From Micromonospora sp. R77 (GTDB taxonomy: Bacteria; Actinomycetota; Actinomycetes; Mycobacteriales; Micromonosporaceae), in the NCBI RefSeq assembly GCF_022747945.1, contig NZ_JALDST010000001.1, positions 1,550,001 to 1,614,000 on the forward strand: a DNA stretch of 64,000 nucleotides, in the 5' to 3' direction. A model generated the notes under the pieces. It did not search any database and was not told the origin of the DNA. It worked only from the letters and a program-made list of their open reading frames with translations. The number at the start of each line of letters is the position of its first letter. Within the stretch, counting starts at the first letter, position 1. Below, one piece after another: positions 62,466-64,000 of this stretch. The position numbers were made by a program, and so were the translations under genes.

Positions 62466-64000
62466 TCAGCTCAGGTCGTTGGCCTCGCGGATCACGGTGA
62501 CGAGGTCGTCGATGATGTCGGTGAGCGCGAAGTCCTTCGGGGTGAAGACGCGGGCCACCCCGGCGGCGCGCAGCGTGTCGGCGTCGGCGGCGGGGATGAT
62601 GCCGCCGACGACCACGGGCAGGTCGGGGCGGCCGGCGGCGCGCAGCCCGTCGAGGACCGCCGGCACGGCGGCCAGGTGCGAGCCGGAGAGGACGGAGAGG
62701 CCGACGAGGTCGACGTCCTCCTCGACGGCGGCGGCGACGATCTGCCCGGCGGTGAGCCGGATGCCCTGGTAGACCACCTCGAAGCCGGCGTCGCGGGCGC
62801 GTACCGCGATCTGCTCGGCGCCGTTGGAGTGGCCGTCCAGGCCGGGCTTGCCGACCAGCAGCCGCAGCCGGCCGCTGCCGAGTTCGCGGGCCGTCGCGGT
62901 GACCCGCTCGCGGACGGTGGCCAGTCCCGCGTCGCCGCCGGCACCGGCACCGCCGGCGAGGCCGGTGGGCGCCGGTACTCGCCGAAGACCTGGCGCAGGG
63001 CGGCCGACCACTCGCCGGTGGTCACCCCGACCCGCACGCACTCCAGGGTCGCCGGCATCAGGTTCGTGGTGGTCGCGGCCTCCGCGCGGAGCCGGGCCAG
63101 CGCCGCGTCGACCGCCGCGTCGTCCCGCCCGGCCCGCCATTCGCGTACGGCGGTGACGGCGGCGGCCTCGACGGCCGGGTCGACCTGTTCGACGGCCTCG
63201 GCACCCGCCGCGGTCAGCGGCGACGGCTCGGTCTCGGTGAAGCGGTTGACGCCGACCACCACGTCGGCGCCGGACTCGATCCGCCGACGCCGCTCGGCGA
63301 GCGAGGCGACCAGGGCGCTCTTGAGGTAGCCGGTCTCCACGGCGGCCACCACGCCGCCCATCTCCAGCACCTTGTCCAGCTCGACCCGGGCCCCGTTGAC
63401 GATGTCGTCGACCAGCGCGGTCATCACGTGCGAGCCGGAGAAGAGGTCGGGGTATTCGAGCAGGTCCGACTCGTACGCCAGGACCTGCTGCATCCGCAGC
63501 GACCACTGCTGGTCCCAGGGGCGGGGCAGGCCGAGCGCCTCGTTCCAGGCGGGCAGCTGCACGGCGCGGGCGCGGGCGTCCCGGGAGAAGGTCACGCCGA
63601 GCATCTCCAGCACGATGCGCTGGATGTTGTTCTCCGGCTGCGCCTCGGTGAGGCCGAGCGAGTTGACCTGCACGCCGTACCGGAAGCGGCGCTGCTTGGG
63701 GTTCTGCACGCCGTAACGCTCGCGGGTGATCTCGTCCCAGAGCGCGCCGAACGCGCGCATCTTGGCGATCTCCTCGACGAAGCGCACCCCGGCGTTGACG
63801 AAGAAGGAGATCCGCTGGACGACGTCACCCATCCGCTCGGCGGGCACCTGACCGGAGTCGCGGACCGCGTCGAGCACGGCGACCGCGGTGGCGAGGGCGA
63901 AGCCGACCTCCTGCACCGGCGTCGCGCCGGCCTCCTGGAGGTGGTACGAGCAGATGTTGACCGGGTTCCACTTCGGCATCGTCTTCAGCGTGTGGGCGAC
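62466..64000 (-). pseudogene. meaA: MeaA-type (ethylmalonyl-CoA) mutase, frameshifted and cut by window edge
   Basis: The C-terminal ~510 residues of a B12-dependent acyl-CoA mutase with its own B12 domain. Barrel blocks match MeaA: MPKWNPVNICSYHLQEAGATPVQE and VQVNSLGLTEAQPENNIQRIVLEML. The B12 domain has VGKPGLDGHSNGAEQIAVRARDAG (DxHxxG, His as lower ligand) and VVVGGIIPAADADTLRAAGVARVF. The frames break at the three-base run 62967-62969; one added base joins GEYRRP to TGLAGG. Reaction: ethylmalonyl-CoA to methylsuccinyl-CoA. The N-terminus lies beyond the window. Confidence 0.87.

Overview
The window is about 64 kb of very GC-rich DNA with dense, short-spaced genes and GTG/ATG starts. A cvn-type conservon, a NucS mismatch endonuclease, a 180-kDa-class NAD-glutamate dehydrogenase, FilP/Scy-type coiled-coil proteins and a complete set of ethylmalonyl-CoA pathway genes point to a filamentous actinobacterium. 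Long intergenic palindromes and the GH6 cellulase suggest Micromonosporaceae, most likely Micromonospora or a close relative; the genus is inference. No rRNA, tRNA, CRISPR array, phage or insertion sequence was seen.

Layout. 1-7.1 kb: carbohydrate use (3' end of a GH13 glucosidase, an MFS permease, xylBA with a divergent ROK regulator). 7.2-11.6 kb: a signalling island with two SpoIIE-type phosphatases, a cobalamin-binding sensor protein and a MarR regulator. 11.7-16.4 kb: a polyprenyl-phosphate sugar transferase, a solute-binding/VWA protein and a beta-propeller lactonase. 16.5-20.2 kb: a four-gene conservon (histidine kinase-like, roadblock, DUF742, small GTPase). 20.5-24.6 kb: two paralogous proteins of unknown function, an SSS-family transporter and two small proteins. 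24.9-29.3 kb: a secreted GH6 cellulase with a CebR-like operator, then a repeat-rich wall protein overlapping a class F sortase gene. 29.3-39.2 kb: NAD-glutamate dehydrogenase, a lipoprotein PBP, a ureohydrolase-fold protein and a thioredoxin/TPR protein. 39.3-55.7 kb: the acyl-CoA block (icmA-like mutase, meaB, thiolase, mce, ccr, a tandem 3-hydroxyacyl-CoA dehydrogenase), interleaved with filP/scy-like genes and an ECF sigma/membrane-partner pair. 55.8-64 kb: hydrolase, FHA protein, aldehyde dehydrogenase, nucS, DUF4126, a secreted lytic-transglycosylase-like protein, a DUF1540 protein, and the start-truncated meaA-type mutase running off the window.

How it fits together. Thiolase, 3-hydroxyacyl-CoA dehydrogenase, Ccr, epimerase, MeaA-type and IcmA-type B12 mutases and the MeaB chaperone together give acetyl-CoA to ethylmalonyl-CoA conversion plus C4 acyl-CoA isomerisation. 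Four of these transcription units share an 18-bp inverted-repeat operator (CCTTAGCGATCGTTCAGG-like), and a fifth copy lies in a decayed duplicate of the icmA 5' end. Beside one operator is a TetR-type protein that has lost its DNA-binding half. This looks like a TetR-type acyl-CoA regulon whose local regulator has decayed, and it is the main novelty I see.

Data-quality note: six genes appear frameshifted, at seven sites. Five of these lie in short G or C runs of three or four bases and two in other GC-rich contexts; six of the seven can be explained by one missing base. Sequencing or assembly error is a serious alternative to true pseudogenes.
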